Assembly: GCA_944367415.1 (NCBI GenBank)
Contig: CALVWN010000006.1
Location: forward strand, 1-42,588
Direction of reading: 5' to 3'
Origin: an uncultured Clostridia bacterium
GTDB taxonomy: Bacteria; Bacillota; Clostridia; Christensenellales; Borkfalkiaceae
DNA length: 42,588 nucleotides
Shown: positions 21,382-30,085 of the stretch, one piece after another
Position numbering within the stretch: position 1 is the first letter of the stretch
Layout: every line of letters starts with the position of its first letter
Position numbers and translations under genes: made by a program
Notes under the pieces: model-generated
Seen by the model: the letters and a program-made list of their open reading frames with translations, nothing else
The model's database searches: none
What the model was told of the DNA's origin: nothing

Positions 21382-23388
21382 ATGAAAGAAGTCAAACAGA
21401 CGACCATCAACGCCATCCGCATCCTCTCCGCGGAGGCGATCCAGAAGGCAAATTCCGGCCATCCGGGCCTCCCCATCGGCTCCGCGCCCATCGCCTACAC
21501 GCTCTGGCAGGAGTTTCTGAAATTCAACAACGAAGACCCCAAGTGGGACGACAGAGACCGCTTTATCCTCTCCGCGGGGCACGGCTCCATGCTCGACTAT
21601 TCCCTGCTCTATCTCTACGGCTACGGGCTCACGAAGGAAGACCTCATGAACTTCCGTCAGCTCGGCTCCAAGACGCCCGGACATCCCGAATACGGCCACA
21701 CCGTCGGCATCGAAACGACGACCGGCCCCCTCGGACAGGGCATCGCGAACGCCGTCGGCATGGCGGTCGCGGAGGCGCACCTCGCGGCGGTGTTCAATCG
21801 TGAAGGCTTCCCCGTCGTCGACCACTACACCTATGCACTGTGCGGCGACGGCTGTCTCGAGGAGGGCATCTCCTACGAGGCGTGCTCCTTTGCGGGAACG
21901 CACGAACTCGGCAAACTCATCCTCTTCTACGACGACAACGACATCACCATCGAGGGCGACACGGACATCACCTTCAAGGAGGACGTCGCGGAGCGCTTCA
22001 AGGCGCAGAACTGGCAGGTACTCAAAGTCGATCTCGTCGCCAATCCCGACGACGTCGATCTGATCGCCGACGCCATCAAGAAGGCGAAGAAGGAGACGAA
22101 GAAGCCCTCCATCATCATCTGCAAGACCAAGATCGGCTACGGCACCCCGCTCGAGGGCAGCCACAAGTGCCACGGCTCCCCTCTGGGCGTCGAGAACCTG
22201 CAAAAGACCAAGGAGCGCTTCGGCTGGACGTGCGCGCCCTTCGAAGTGCCCGACGAAGTGTTCGAACACACCGCCAAGGCGGGAAAGCGCGGCGCAAAGA
22301 AGGAGAGCGAATGGAAGGAGATGTTCGCCGAATACGAGAAGCAGTATCCCGAACTCGCCGCGGCATACAAGGCGGCGATGCGCGGCGACATGGTCGATCT
22401 CACCAAGGTCGACGACCTCATGAAGTTTGACAAGCCGATGGCGACCCGCCAGACCTCCGCGACGGTGCTCAACAAGATCGCGGCGCTCGTTCCCAGCCTC
22501 ATGGGCGGTTCGGCGGATCTCGCGCCCTCCAACCTCTCCGACATGAAGGACACCGATACCGTCAAGTACGGCAACTTCTCGGCAAACGACAAGAGCGGCA
22601 GGAATATGCACTTCGGCATCCGCGAGCACGCGATGGCGGCGATCACCAACGGCATGCAGCTCCACGGCGGCCTCAGATGCTACTGCGCGACCTTCTTCAT
22701 CTTCTCCGACTACTGCAAGCACGCGATGCGCCTCTCCGCGCTCATGAACATCCCCGTCATCTATATCCTGACGCACGACTCCATCGGCGTCGGCGAGGAC
22801 GGGCCCACGCATGAGCCCGTCGAGCAGCTCATCGCGCTCCGCTCCATCCCCAACATGAAGGTGTACCGTCCCGCAGACGGCAAGGAGACGGCGGCGGCGT
22901 GGATCTCCGCGCTCACGGGCACGGCGCCCACCGCGCTCGTCCTCACCCGTCAGAACCTGCCCCAGTACGCGGGAAGCGGGCTCATCGCCCTCAAGGGCGG
23001 CTATGTGCTCGAGGACTGCGACGGCACGCCCGACGTCCTGCTCATCGCGAGCGGCTCGGAAGTGGAGCAGTGCGTCGGCGCCAAGGCGAAGCTCGCCGAG
23101 GAAGGCATCAAGGCGCGCGTCATCTCCATGCCCTGCTTCGAGGAATTTGAAAAGCAGAGCGCCGAGTACAAGGAGAGCGTCATGCCCGCCGCCGTCAAGG
23201 CGCGCGTGTGCGTCGAGGCAGGCTCGCCCTACAGCTGGTACAAGTACGCGGGCGACAACGGCGAGATCATCGGCATGAGCACCTTCGGCGCGAGCGGCCC
23301 CGCCGCCCAGCTCTTCAAACTGTTCGGCTTCACCGTCGAGAACGTCGTCGAAAAGGCGAAAGCGTCTCTCGCAAAAGTCGGCAAATAA
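21382..23388 (+). CDS. tkt: Transketolase
   Basis: 668 aa, full-length single-chain enzyme of the pentose phosphate pathway, moving two-carbon units between sugar phosphates with thiamine diphosphate. Seen: KANSGHPGLPIGSAPIAY at the N-terminus, GDGCLEEGISYEACSFAG (ThDP/metal GDG...N motif, with DDNDITIEGDT), GIREHAMAAITNGM with the catalytic Glu, and THDSIGVGEDGPTHEPVEQ in the pyrimidine domain. AAGGAG before ATG 21382 is well spaced. It lies 24 bp after the mutase and ends at a strong terminator. Nothing unusual in sequence or length. Confidence 0.96.
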   Translation: MKEVKQTTINAIRILSAEAIQKANSGHPGLPIGSAPIAYTLWQEFLKFNNEDPKWDDRDRFILSAGHGSMLDYSLLYLYGYGLTKEDLMNFRQLGSKTPGHPEYGHTVGIETTTGPLGQGIANAVGMAVAEAHLAAVFNREGFPVVDHYTYALCGDGCLEEGISYEACSFAGTHELGKLILFYDDNDITIEGDTDITFKEDVAERFKAQNWQVLKVDLVANPDDVDLIADAIKKAKKETKKPSIIICKTKIGYGTPLEGSHKCHGSPLGVENLQKTKERFGWTCAPFEVPDEVFEHTAKAGKRGAKKESEWKEMFAEYEKQYPELAAAYKAAMRGDMVDLTKVDDLMKFDKPMATRQTSATVLNKIAALVPSLMGGSADLAPSNLSDMKDTDTVKYGNFSANDKSGRNMHFGIREHAMAAITNGMQLHGGLRCYCATFFIFSDYCKHAMRLSALMNIPVIYILTHDSIGVGEDGPTHEPVEQLIALRSIPNMKVYRPADGKETAAAWISALTGTAPTALVLTRQNLPQYAGSGLIALKGGYVLEDCDGTPDVLLIASGSEVEQCVGAKAKLAEEGIKARVISMPCFEEFEKQSAEYKESVMPAAVKARVCVEAGSPYSWYKYAGDNGEIIGMSTFGASGPAAQLFKLFGFTVENVVEKAKASLAKVGK

Positions 23389-23400
23389 CGACAAACGGCG

Positions 23401-23431
23401 CGGGCGCGGCACTTGCCGCGCCCGTATTTTT
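23401..23431 (+). terminator. Intrinsic terminator after transketolase
   Basis: CGGGCGCGGC-ACTT-GCCGCGCCCG, a 10-bp GC stem followed by TATTTTT. The nitroreductase SD begins only a few bases further on. Confidence 0.85.
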
Positions 23432-23445
23432 CTCGGGAGGATCTT

Positions 23446-23982
23446 ATGCAACTCGATGACATCCGAAACCTCTACCTGCACCGCCAGAGCTGCCGCAGCT
23501 TTGACGGACGGGAAGTGCCCGAAGAGACGGTACGCGCCATCTGCGAGACCGCCCTTCTCGCCCCTTCCGCCTGCAACGCGCAGCCCTGGAAGCTCGTCGC
23601 CGTCCTGCACGAAAAGCGCGCCGCCGTCGCGGCGTGTCTGCAGGGGCTGGGCATGAACAAATTCGCCTCGGATGCGGGCGCGCTCGTCGCCGTATGCGAG
23701 GGCAAGAGCAACCTCACGGCGAAACTGGGCGGCAGGATGAAGGGCACCGACTTCACGGCAAACGATCTGGGCATCCTCACGGCGCATCTCGTACTCGCCG
23801 CCGACGCCGCGGGCGTTGCAAGCTGCATCCTCGGCTGGCGGAACGAGGAACAGCTGCGCGCCCTGCTCGGACTCGGCGACAAGACGCGCATCCCCGTCGT
23901 CGTCGCGCTCGGCTATCCGAAGACGGAGGACATCCGCCCCAAACAGCGCAAGCCGCTTTCGGAAACCTTCACCATCCTGTAA
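23446..23982 (+). CDS. Nitroreductase family FMN protein
   Basis: 178 aa. The N-terminal FMN-phosphate signature RQSCRSFDGREVPEETV and LLAPSACNAQPWKLVAV are typical, as are GILTAHLVLAADAAGVASCILGW and the C-terminal VVALGYPKTED. Members form homodimers that reduce nitro or quinone-like compounds with NAD(P)H; the physiological substrate here is unknown. GGGAGG six bases before ATG 23446 sets the start. No promoter of its own is seen; it follows the terminator at 23401 by 15 bases, so read-through from tkt probably supplies transcription. The family is one of small oxidoreductases common in anaerobes. Confidence 0.88.
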   Translation: MQLDDIRNLYLHRQSCRSFDGREVPEETVRAICETALLAPSACNAQPWKLVAVLHEKRAAVAACLQGLGMNKFASDAGALVAVCEGKSNLTAKLGGRMKGTDFTANDLGILTAHLVLAADAAGVASCILGWRNEEQLRALLGLGDKTRIPVVVALGYPKTEDIRPKQRKPLSETFTIL

Positions 23983-23985
23983 GCC

Positions 23986-24014
23986 TTGACTTTTTCCGTG
24001 CGGGAAGGTATAAT
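23986..24014 (+). promoter_or_regulatory. Sigma-A promoter for the DUF697-like gene
   Basis: TTGACT (23986-23991), 17-bp spacer, TATAAT (24009-24014). The -35 begins four bases after the nitroreductase stop; the leader is about 23 nt. Confidence 0.8.
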
Positions 24015-24043
24015 GTTTCCATCACCGACACGAGGGAAATACG

Positions 24044-25120
24044 ATGGCAAAGAAGAACGACCGACTTCCGCCCCCGCAGGCAGTGCAGCCCGCGCAGGGC
24101 GCGCCCTCCGGGCAAGCGCCGCAGCCGGCGGAAGAGAAGAAACTCTCCATCTACGAATATGAGGAAAAGTACGTCCGCCGTCAGAACGCGCGCGGCGCCC
24201 GCCTTCTTTTGGGACTTCTGGCGGGCGTCATCGGCGTGTTCATCGGCTGGTGCCTCTTCTCCTTCACCATGCAGCTCCGGGAGCTGCACCCCTACGCGGG
24301 CTATGCGGGCGCCGCGGTCAGCGTGCTGCTCTTCCTGCTCGTATTCGTCGTGCCGCTCGTCAGGATCCTGCGCTCCGACTACTTCATCACCAACGTCAAC
24401 GACGCCTATGCGGGCAAGGCAAAGCGGCACAACCGCCGCGTCCGCCGCAACATCGCCGAAAAGATGGTGGATCTCCACGACAGCGTCAACGGCGCGGGCT
24501 GGTACGACTCCGCCGTCATCGCCGATCTGCGCACCGCACTGCGGTTGGGCAACGACGAGGGAGTCAAGACGGCGCTCTCCGCCATGTACAAGGGCAAGGT
24601 GAAAAAGACGGCGAAGGAGATCATCTTCAAGTGCGCCTTAAAATCGGCGGCATACTCCACCGTCTCGCAGAGTTCGCGCACGGACGCGCTGCTCGTGGCG
24701 GTCGTCAACCTGCAGATGATCAAGGATATCGTCTTTTTGTACGGCTTCCGCCCCTCCGACGCCAAACTCGTCAAGATCTTCGGCGCAGTGGTGCGCAACT
24801 CCCTCGTCTCCTTCGGACTGGGATCGCTGCAGATCGGCAACGCCGTCATCAAGACGATGGGCGACGCCGCCAACACCATCCCCTTCCTCGGCACGGCGAT
24901 CTCCGCCCTCATCGACAGTTCCATCCAGGGGCTGACGAACGGCACGCTGACCGCCGTCATCGGCTTTCAGACCATCCGATATCTCAACCGCGAATACCGC
25001 CTGCAGAACATCCTCGACGGCATCGAAGTCGCCGAATCGCAGGAGGAACTTGCGCAGACGTGCAGCGAGATCCGCGACGAACTCAAGCGCCGCCCCGCCC
25101 GCGTCCGCCAAGGCGCCTGA
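24044..25120 (+). CDS. DUF697/YcjF-like membrane protein
   Basis: 358 aa. A Pro/Gln/Ala-rich cytoplasmic N-terminus (to about residue 45) precedes two membrane helices (LLLGLLAGVIGVFIGWCLF and VSVLLFLLVFVVPLVRIL). A charged helical domain follows, then a DUF697-like hydrophobic helical domain (LLVAVVNLQMIKDIVFLYGF; FLGTAISALIDSSIQGLTNG), and a charged C-terminal helix. DUF697/YcjF proteins often accompany GTPases, but none is next to it here. AGGGAAA precedes ATG 24044. It is monocistronic, between a consensus promoter and a bidirectional terminator. Function unknown. Confidence 0.7.
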   Translation: MAKKNDRLPPPQAVQPAQGAPSGQAPQPAEEKKLSIYEYEEKYVRRQNARGARLLLGLLAGVIGVFIGWCLFSFTMQLRELHPYAGYAGAAVSVLLFLLVFVVPLVRILRSDYFITNVNDAYAGKAKRHNRRVRRNIAEKMVDLHDSVNGAGWYDSAVIADLRTALRLGNDEGVKTALSAMYKGKVKKTAKEIIFKCALKSAAYSTVSQSSRTDALLVAVVNLQMIKDIVFLYGFRPSDAKLVKIFGAVVRNSLVSFGLGSLQIGNAVIKTMGDAANTIPFLGTAISALIDSSIQGLTNGTLTAVIGFQTIRYLNREYRLQNILDGIEVAESQEELAQTCSEIRDELKRRPARVRQGA

Positions 25121-25129
25121 AAGGACAAC

Positions 25130-25165
25130 AAAAAAACGGGAACGCCCCACGCGTTCCCGTTTTTT
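25130..25165. terminator. Bidirectional intrinsic terminator
   Basis: A-run, ACGGGAACGC-CCCAC-GCGTTCCCGT (10-bp stem, 25136-25160), T-run. Shared by the converging DUF697-like and lipoprotein genes. Confidence 0.9.
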
Positions 25166-25174
25166 ATTGCACGA

Positions 25175-26401
25175 TCATACCCATTGGATGCGCCAGATCG
25201 CAGGCTGTCCATCGACATAGTGCCAGAAATTCCCGCTCGACGCGGATGGCATCTCCTCGCTGTAAAAATAGACTGCGGAGACCGGGATCGTCTGGCTCCC
25301 CGAGATCTGCAACCATTGCTCCTGCGTACCGCGGAAATATACCGCCTCGAGCGGGCAACTGTGGAAGGCATACTGACCGATCCGCGTAAGAGAAACGGGC
25401 AGCACGACAGAAGTCAGCGAAGTACATCCGTAAAATGCCCCGAGGTCGATCTTCTGAATGCCCTCGCTCACATCGACGAACTTCAGGCTCTTGCAGCGTT
25501 CAAAGGCATACCAATCGATGCTCTCCACCTGTTTCCCGAGGTGCGTAGGCGCGATCGTGATGCGCTCCAGCGTCCGGTCAAAGGGGCCGTAAACCTTATA
25601 TCCGCTCTCCGTTTCCGTATAGAGCAACAAACTTTCATCGTGTTCGACGTCATTTTCGGCGACCGTACCGACCTTGACGATCTCGCCGCCACTGTAGAGA
25701 AGCAACAGCTCGCTCTGAAAATTCAACAAGAACCCGTCGATCGTATCTTGATTTTGCGGCTCGGCATACACGGTAAAGACGCCGAACGACTTCGTCGATC
25801 CCGTTCTGTCGCTGACGAACAACTGTCCGTTTTTGATCTCCGCGCGCATGAGAACGCCAAGCTCCGCTTCTGCCGAAAAGGGCGCATCGACGCACACTTC
25901 GCCGACGTCGGAGACAACTCCGTCCGCCGTTACCTTCAGTCTGTTGCTCCCGTTGAGATACAAATCGGTAAAAACCACGTTTTCGGCAAATTGATAAAAT
26001 TCCTCTGCCGTATACGCAAACCCGAGCAGCTGAGACTTCTCATAAACATCCTTGAACGACATAAATAACGTGCGGTCGGGCAGCGGTTCCTCTGTTTCCC
26101 CGGGATCGTCCGTTCCGCCCGGCTCCTCGCCTTCTCCCGGCTCTTCCGTCCCATCGGGATCTTGCACTTCCCCGCAGACCACGCAGACACCGTCCTTCCA
26201 TGTATGCCCAAGCGGCTGAAGCGGCTCGTAGACCTTTTCGCCGCAAATTGTACAGACGCGCTCGATCATGCCCTCTTTGACGCACGAAGGTTCCACAATG
26301 ACATAGTTTGTAAAATCATGCTCGCACGCTTCCTGTGTCGGCGCACAGCCCGACGCAAGCACGAGAATACAGCAAAGCACTGTTGCCAAAAACTTCTTCA
26401 T
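25175..26401 (-). CDS. BspA-like leucine-rich-repeat lipoprotein
   Basis: 408 aa. Signal peptide with lipobox LASGC (Cys 19). Next comes a Cys/His-rich part (CEHDFTNY, CTICGEKV, LGHTW and CVVCGE at about 25-78), a zinc-ribbon-like motif that is common in Clostridial surface proteins. A Gly/Glu/Asp/Pro linker (about 80-108) leads to a unique domain resembling lipoprotein ligand-binding folds, then three BspA-type repeats (WYAFERCKSLKFVDVSEG, LGAFYGCTSLTSVVLP, YAFHSCPLEAVYFRG). It is probably exposed on the cell surface and involved in adhesion or ligand binding; this is family-level inference. Its promoter is TTGACA-17-TATACT, and a hairpin lies in the leader before a GGAGG SD. Confidence 0.82.
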   Translation of the reverse strand: MKKFLATVLCCILVLASGCAPTQEACEHDFTNYVIVEPSCVKEGMIERVCTICGEKVYEPLQPLGHTWKDGVCVVCGEVQDPDGTEEPGEGEEPGGTDDPGETEEPLPDRTLFMSFKDVYEKSQLLGFAYTAEEFYQFAENVVFTDLYLNGSNRLKVTADGVVSDVGEVCVDAPFSAEAELGVLMRAEIKNGQLFVSDRTGSTKSFGVFTVYAEPQNQDTIDGFLLNFQSELLLLYSGGEIVKVGTVAENDVEHDESLLLYTETESGYKVYGPFDRTLERITIAPTHLGKQVESIDWYAFERCKSLKFVDVSEGIQKIDLGAFYGCTSLTSVVLPVSLTRIGQYAFHSCPLEAVYFRGTQEQWLQISGSQTIPVSAVYFYSEEMPSASSGNFWHYVDGQPAIWRIQWV

Positions 26402-26411
26402 GATCCCTCCT

Positions 26412-26430
26412 CGTGACGCAACGCGTCACG
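26412..26430 (-). promoter_or_regulatory. Leader hairpin of the lipoprotein gene
   Basis: CGTGACGC-AAC-GCGTCACG, an 8-bp perfect stem with a 3-nt loop, directly upstream of the GGAGG SD. It may modulate translation or act as an operator. Confidence 0.45.
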
Positions 26431-26447
26431 TCTCACTGTCATAAAAA

Positions 26448-26476
26448 AGTATATCCCCTTCCTCCCCTTCTGTCAA
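26448..26476 (-). promoter_or_regulatory. Sigma-A promoter of the lipoprotein gene
   Basis: Minus strand: TTGACA (26471-26476), 17-bp spacer, TATACT (26448-26453); leader about 40 nt. Confidence 0.8.
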
Positions 26477-26526
26477 GGGCTTTTTATGTAGCAAAATCTG
26501 CGACACGGCCCGCCGGAAACAGTCCC

Positions 26527-26835
26527 CTATACAAATCCCTTCAGGAACGTGAGCAGCGCCGCTTTGCGTTCGTCGGAAAGCTCGCGCACCTTTTTGACGA
26601 GCAGCCGGTCAAGCCCCTCCAGGCGCGCCGTCTCGGACGAGGCGCCCTCCCTGCCGAACAGTTCGTCGATGCTCACGCCGAAAATATCCGCCAGCAGGAC
26701 GACGGTCGAGAGATCCGGCTCGCTCACCCCCGTCTCCCAATTACTCACGTTGCGCTGCGACGTCGAGAGCTTCTGCGCAAGCTCCCGCTGCGTCAGCTCC
26801 GCCTCCTCGCGCAGCTCCCTTATCTTTAGTTTCAT
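26527..26835 (-). CDS. XRE-family transcriptional regulator
   Basis: 102 aa. The N-terminal HTH_3 domain (IRELREEAELTQRELAQKLS, then QRNVSNWETGVSEPDLSTVV and LLADIFGVSIDELFG) fills residues 5-65; a short charged helical tail (about 75-102) likely dimerises. AAGGAG nine bases upstream supports ATG 26835; an ATG at 26844 abuts the SD and is less likely. The gene is divergent from a consensus promoter at 26890-26918 whose spacer is an inverted repeat, a natural operator for this protein, which would make it the repressor of the candidate small RNA. That link is inferred from position only. Confidence 0.85.
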   Translation of the reverse strand: MKLKIRELREEAELTQRELAQKLSTSQRNVSNWETGVSEPDLSTVVLLADIFGVSIDELFGREGASSETARLEGLDRLLVKKVRELSDERKAALLTFLKGFV

Positions 26836-26889
26836 GGAAAGCATCTCCTTTCTCTGTCAATAAAATACCAAAAAAATTTCTGGTAACGC

Positions 26890-26918
26890 TTGACATAGCA
26901 AATTAAATGCTATATAAT
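26890..26918 (+). promoter_or_regulatory. Consensus sigma-A promoter of the candidate small RNA
   Basis: TTGACA (26890-26895), 17-bp spacer, TATAAT (26913-26918): both boxes match the consensus perfectly. No gene with an SD follows before the terminator at 27067. Confidence 0.9.
26895..26913. promoter_or_regulatory. Operator-like dyad between -35 and -10
   Basis: ATAGCA-N7-TGCTAT fills the promoter spacer exactly, the usual place for a steric repressor site. The neighbouring XRE protein is the obvious candidate ligand. Confidence 0.6.
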
Positions 26919-26924
26919 GCCATT

Positions 26925-27104
26925 GAAATAGAAATATAATTTCTAAATTGCAAATGTCGCCCCGAAGCGTCGCCGTCCGGAACGCGCGTCGGGTGCGGCG
27001 ACCGAAACGCCCATTCGCGCAGCAGAAGCGCGCGCCCTACCTCGCGCGCAGCGCATCGCCCCAACGGGCGCCCCGCCGTCTCCTCGGCGGGGCGCCTCAT
27101 TTTT
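26925..27104 (+). ncRNA. Candidate structured small regulatory RNA
   Basis: About 180 nt between a perfect promoter and a strong terminator. Predicted elements: a 5' A/U hairpin TAGAAAT-ATA-ATTTCTA (26929-26945); GTCGCCG (26969-26975) pairing with CGGCGAC (26996-27002); GCGCGCG (27028-27034) pairing with CGCGCGC (27043-27049), loop CCCTACCT; and the terminator stem with loop TCTCCT. The last loop is complementary to AGGAGA, a Shine-Dalgarno-like sequence, as in C-rich-loop sRNAs of Firmicutes. A 50-codon frame (ATG 26954) has no SD and runs through the terminator, so I do not call it coding. It does not look like 6S, SRP RNA or tmRNA to me. The start and fold are inferred by eye. Confidence 0.65.
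27067..27104 (+). terminator. Intrinsic terminator of the candidate small RNA
   Basis: GGCGCCCCGCCG-TCTCCT-CGGCGGGGCGCC, a perfect 12-bp stem, followed by TCATTTTT. Confidence 0.85.
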
Positions 27105-27135
27105 GACAAAACTGCATCAAAATTGTTTTACCCCC

Positions 27136-27164
27136 TTGACAATCGTATTCCGGCGCTGTATAAT
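27136..27164 (+). promoter_or_regulatory. Consensus sigma-A promoter of the zinc-ribbon pair
   Basis: TTGACA (27136-27141), 17-bp spacer, TATAAT (27159-27164), both perfect; leader about 25 nt with GGGAGG before ATG 27196. Confidence 0.88.
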
Positions 27165-27183
27165 ATCACCAGACCAAATTTGA

Positions 27184-27904
<721 letters not shown>

Positions 27905-27916
27905 TTTCGGAGCGCA

Positions 27917-27953
27917 CGCGCCCGCCGCAAACCTTGCGGCGGGCGCGTTTTTT
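27917..27953 (+). terminator. Intrinsic terminator of the zinc-ribbon operon
   Basis: CGCGCCCGCCGCAA-ACC-TTGCGGCGGGCGCG, a perfect 14-bp stem, with TTTTTT after it. The T-run abuts the rarA stop on the other strand. Confidence 0.92.
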
Positions 27954-29254
27954 CACATTCCCTTGTGTTTTCTCGTTTCCTTGACGGTCTTTTCATAGCC
28001 GTTATCGGTCGGCTCGTAATATACCCTGTCCTTGAGCGAGTCGGGCAGGTACTGCTGCGCCACCCACCCGCCGAAGTCGTGCGGATAGAGATATCCCTTG
28101 CGCGCCTCCTTCGCCTCCCGCCCCGCATAGGAGACGTCGCGCAGATACGCGGGCACGGCGTCGTCGCGGTTTTCGCGCGCGTCCTTCCGTGCGGCAAGCA
28201 TGGCGTTTTTTACCGCCCCGCTCTTCTCCGCTTCGCACACATAGACGATCGCCTCGGAGAGCGGGATGAGCCCTTCGGGATAGCCGAGATTCTGATAGGC
28301 GGTCAGCGCGGACGTCGCCACGACGAGCGCGTCGGGATCCGCCATGCCGACGTCCTCCGCGGAATGGACGATGAGCCGCCGCAGCACGAGCAGCGGATCG
28401 CATCCGCCCTCGATGAGCCGCATCGCATAGTAGAGCGCCGCATTGGCGTCGCTCCCGCGCAGCGACTTGCAGAACGCAGACAGCAGATCGTAATAGAGAT
28501 CCTCGTTGTAGGAGAGCGCCTTGCGCTGAATGGACTGTTCGGCATCGGCGAGCGTGACACGGATGCTCCCGTCCGCCTGCGGCGGCGTGGTGAGCACGGC
28601 AAGCTCGAGCGCGTTGTAGGCGGTGCGCAGATCGCCGCCCGCCGTCTTGGCGATATGGTCGAGCGCCGCGTCCTCCACCTTTGCGTCATAATTTCCAAGC
28701 CCCTTGCGCCGATCGCGGAGCGCCCGCACGAGCGCGCCGCGGATCTCCTCGGACGTGAGCGGCTTGAACTCGAATACGCGGCAGCTCGACACAATGGCGG
28801 GCGTCATGGAGGCGTAGGGATTTTCCGTCGTCGAACCGATAAAGACGATCGTCCCCTGCTCGATGGCGGGCAGGAGAGAATCCGACTGCGCCTTGTTGAA
28901 GCGGTGGCACTCGTCGAGCATGAGATAGGTGCGTCGATTGTACAGCTTTAAGTTGTCCCGTGCGCGGTCGACCGCCTTTTTGACGTCGGCGACGCCCGCA
29001 TTGACGGCGTTGAGCTTGATGAAATCGGCGTTGGTCTTCGCCGCAATGACGTTGGCGAGCGTCGTCTTGCCGCAGCCGGGCGGCCCCCAGAAGATGCAGC
29101 TCCCCAGCCGATCGAGCGCGATCGCCCGCCGCAAAAGGCTCCCCTCCGCGACGAGATGCCGCTGTCCCACGAAGTCGTCGAGCGTCGCGGCGCGCATCCG
29201 CTCGGCGAGCGGCTTCGCCTTTTCCTCGTTGTCGTTGAAATCAAACAGATCCAT
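27953..29254 (-). CDS. rarA: Replication-associated recombination protein A (MgsA/WRNIP1 AAA+ ATPase)
   Basis: 433 aa, clamp-loader-like AAA+ ATPase that acts at stalled replication forks. Walker A is GPPGCGKT (residues 57-64), Walker B MLDECHRF, sensor 1 IVFIGSTTENPYASM, and the C-terminal MgsA domain includes SDANAALYYAMRLIEGGCDP and the conserved end with YLYPHDFGGWVAQQYLP. The ATG at 29254 shares its A with the TAA of the patatin gene (TAATG), so the two are translationally coupled. A convergent terminator stands at its 3' end. Sequence and length are typical. Confidence 0.94.
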   Translation of the reverse strand: MDLFDFNDNEEKAKPLAERMRAATLDDFVGQRHLVAEGSLLRRAIALDRLGSCIFWGPPGCGKTTLANVIAAKTNADFIKLNAVNAGVADVKKAVDRARDNLKLYNRRTYLMLDECHRFNKAQSDSLLPAIEQGTIVFIGSTTENPYASMTPAIVSSCRVFEFKPLTSEEIRGALVRALRDRRKGLGNYDAKVEDAALDHIAKTAGGDLRTAYNALELAVLTTPPQADGSIRVTLADAEQSIQRKALSYNEDLYYDLLSAFCKSLRGSDANAALYYAMRLIEGGCDPLLVLRRLIVHSAEDVGMADPDALVVATSALTAYQNLGYPEGLIPLSEAIVYVCEAEKSGAVKNAMLAARKDARENRDDAVPAYLRDVSYAGREAKEARKGYLYPHDFGGWVAQQYLPDSLKDRVYYEPTDNGYEKTVKETRKHKGM

Positions 29255-30054
29255 TATTCTTCCAGCAATGCCCCGATCTTCTCCACATTCGCCCTGCCGA
29301 GTTCATATCCCTTCTGATAGGCAAATTCGAGATTTTTCACCTTATACTGATCCATGTCGCCCAGCGCGGGAACGAGCCAGAGCGCGATGTCCTTTCTGCG
29401 CGAGCGCCGCTTGCTCTGCGTGACGCGCGTATCGATGACGTCGATATAGCGCAGGAAGGTATCGATGAGGTTGGCGGGCGGCTCCGCCGCAGCGGTCACA
29501 AGGTCTCCCAGAACGTCCACCGCGACGATGACTTCCGCCCCCATCTGCTTGTTCTCGCGCACGGGAACGCGCTCGATGACGCCGCCGTCCACGAGGAGCA
29601 TCCCCTCCCGTTCAACGGGAGAAAAGGCGCCCGGAACGGAGCTGGAGGCGATGATGGCGTCGATGACGCTTCCCTCCGAGAGACACACCGTCTTTCCGGA
29701 GATGAGATCGGTCGCAACGCAGCGGAAGGGCGTCTTGAGGTCGGCGAAGGTGGTCTCCGCGCCGATGTAGTCCTCGAGCAGCTTGCGCGCCCTGTTGAGG
29801 CGGAACAGCCCGCATGCGCGCAGCGGATTGGCGTTGAGCGTCGCGATGCGCGAAAGTTTGATCTGGGAAACGGCGTCATGCACGACCGACATGGGGATGC
29901 CCGCGCAATAGCACGCCCCCACGATGGAGCCCATCGAACACCCCGTCACGAAGTCGGCGTGGATGTCCGCCTCCTCGAGCGCCTGCAAAAAACCGATGTG
30001 CGCCACCCCGCGGGCGCCGCCCGCGCCGAGCGCAAGTCCCAATTTTTTCCGCAT
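29254..30054 (-). CDS. Patatin-like phospholipase (RssA/NTE type)
   Basis: 266 aa. Serine hydrolase with the oxyanion loop GAGGARG (residues 10-16), nucleophile elbow GCSMG (Ser 40) and the catalytic Asp in LLVDGGVIERVPV. No signal or membrane segment, so cytoplasmic. Members hydrolyse acyl ester bonds in lipids or lysophospholipids; the substrate here is unknown. AAGGTGA precedes ATG 30054. It is transcribed with rarA, an association whose meaning is unclear, and is divergent from ylbJ with a 31-bp gap. The C-terminal part carries a basic stretch, SKRRSRRKD. Confidence 0.88.
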   Translation of the reverse strand: MRKKLGLALGAGGARGVAHIGFLQALEEADIHADFVTGCSMGSIVGACYCAGIPMSVVHDAVSQIKLSRIATLNANPLRACGLFRLNRARKLLEDYIGAETTFADLKTPFRCVATDLISGKTVCLSEGSVIDAIIASSSVPGAFSPVEREGMLLVDGGVIERVPVRENKQMGAEVIVAVDVLGDLVTAAAEPPANLIDTFLRYIDVIDTRVTQSKRRSRRKDIALWLVPALGDMDQYKVKNLEFAYQKGYELGRANVEKIGALLEE

Positions 30055-30080
30055 AAACTGTCACCTTCCCTTCGTATATT
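30051..30080 (+). promoter_or_regulatory. SigE-like promoter of ylbJ
   Basis: GCATAAA (30051-30057) fits the -35 pattern KMATAWW of the mother-cell factor SigE; after 15 bases comes CGTATATT (30073-30080), a partial match (5 of 8) to CATACAAT. The GTG start lies five bases further on. Confidence 0.4.
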
Positions 30081-30085
30081 GAACC

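Noticed and set aside
21361-23787. 808-codon open frame antisense to transketolase
   Set aside because: Transketolase is unmistakable on the other strand; the antisense frame is a GC-rich codon shadow with no domain-like sequence.
26954-27106. 50-codon reading frame (ATG 26954) inside the candidate small RNA
   Set aside because: No SD precedes it, composition is arginine/proline-rich as expected from GC-rich hairpins, and it reads through the terminator stem to a stop in the T-run.
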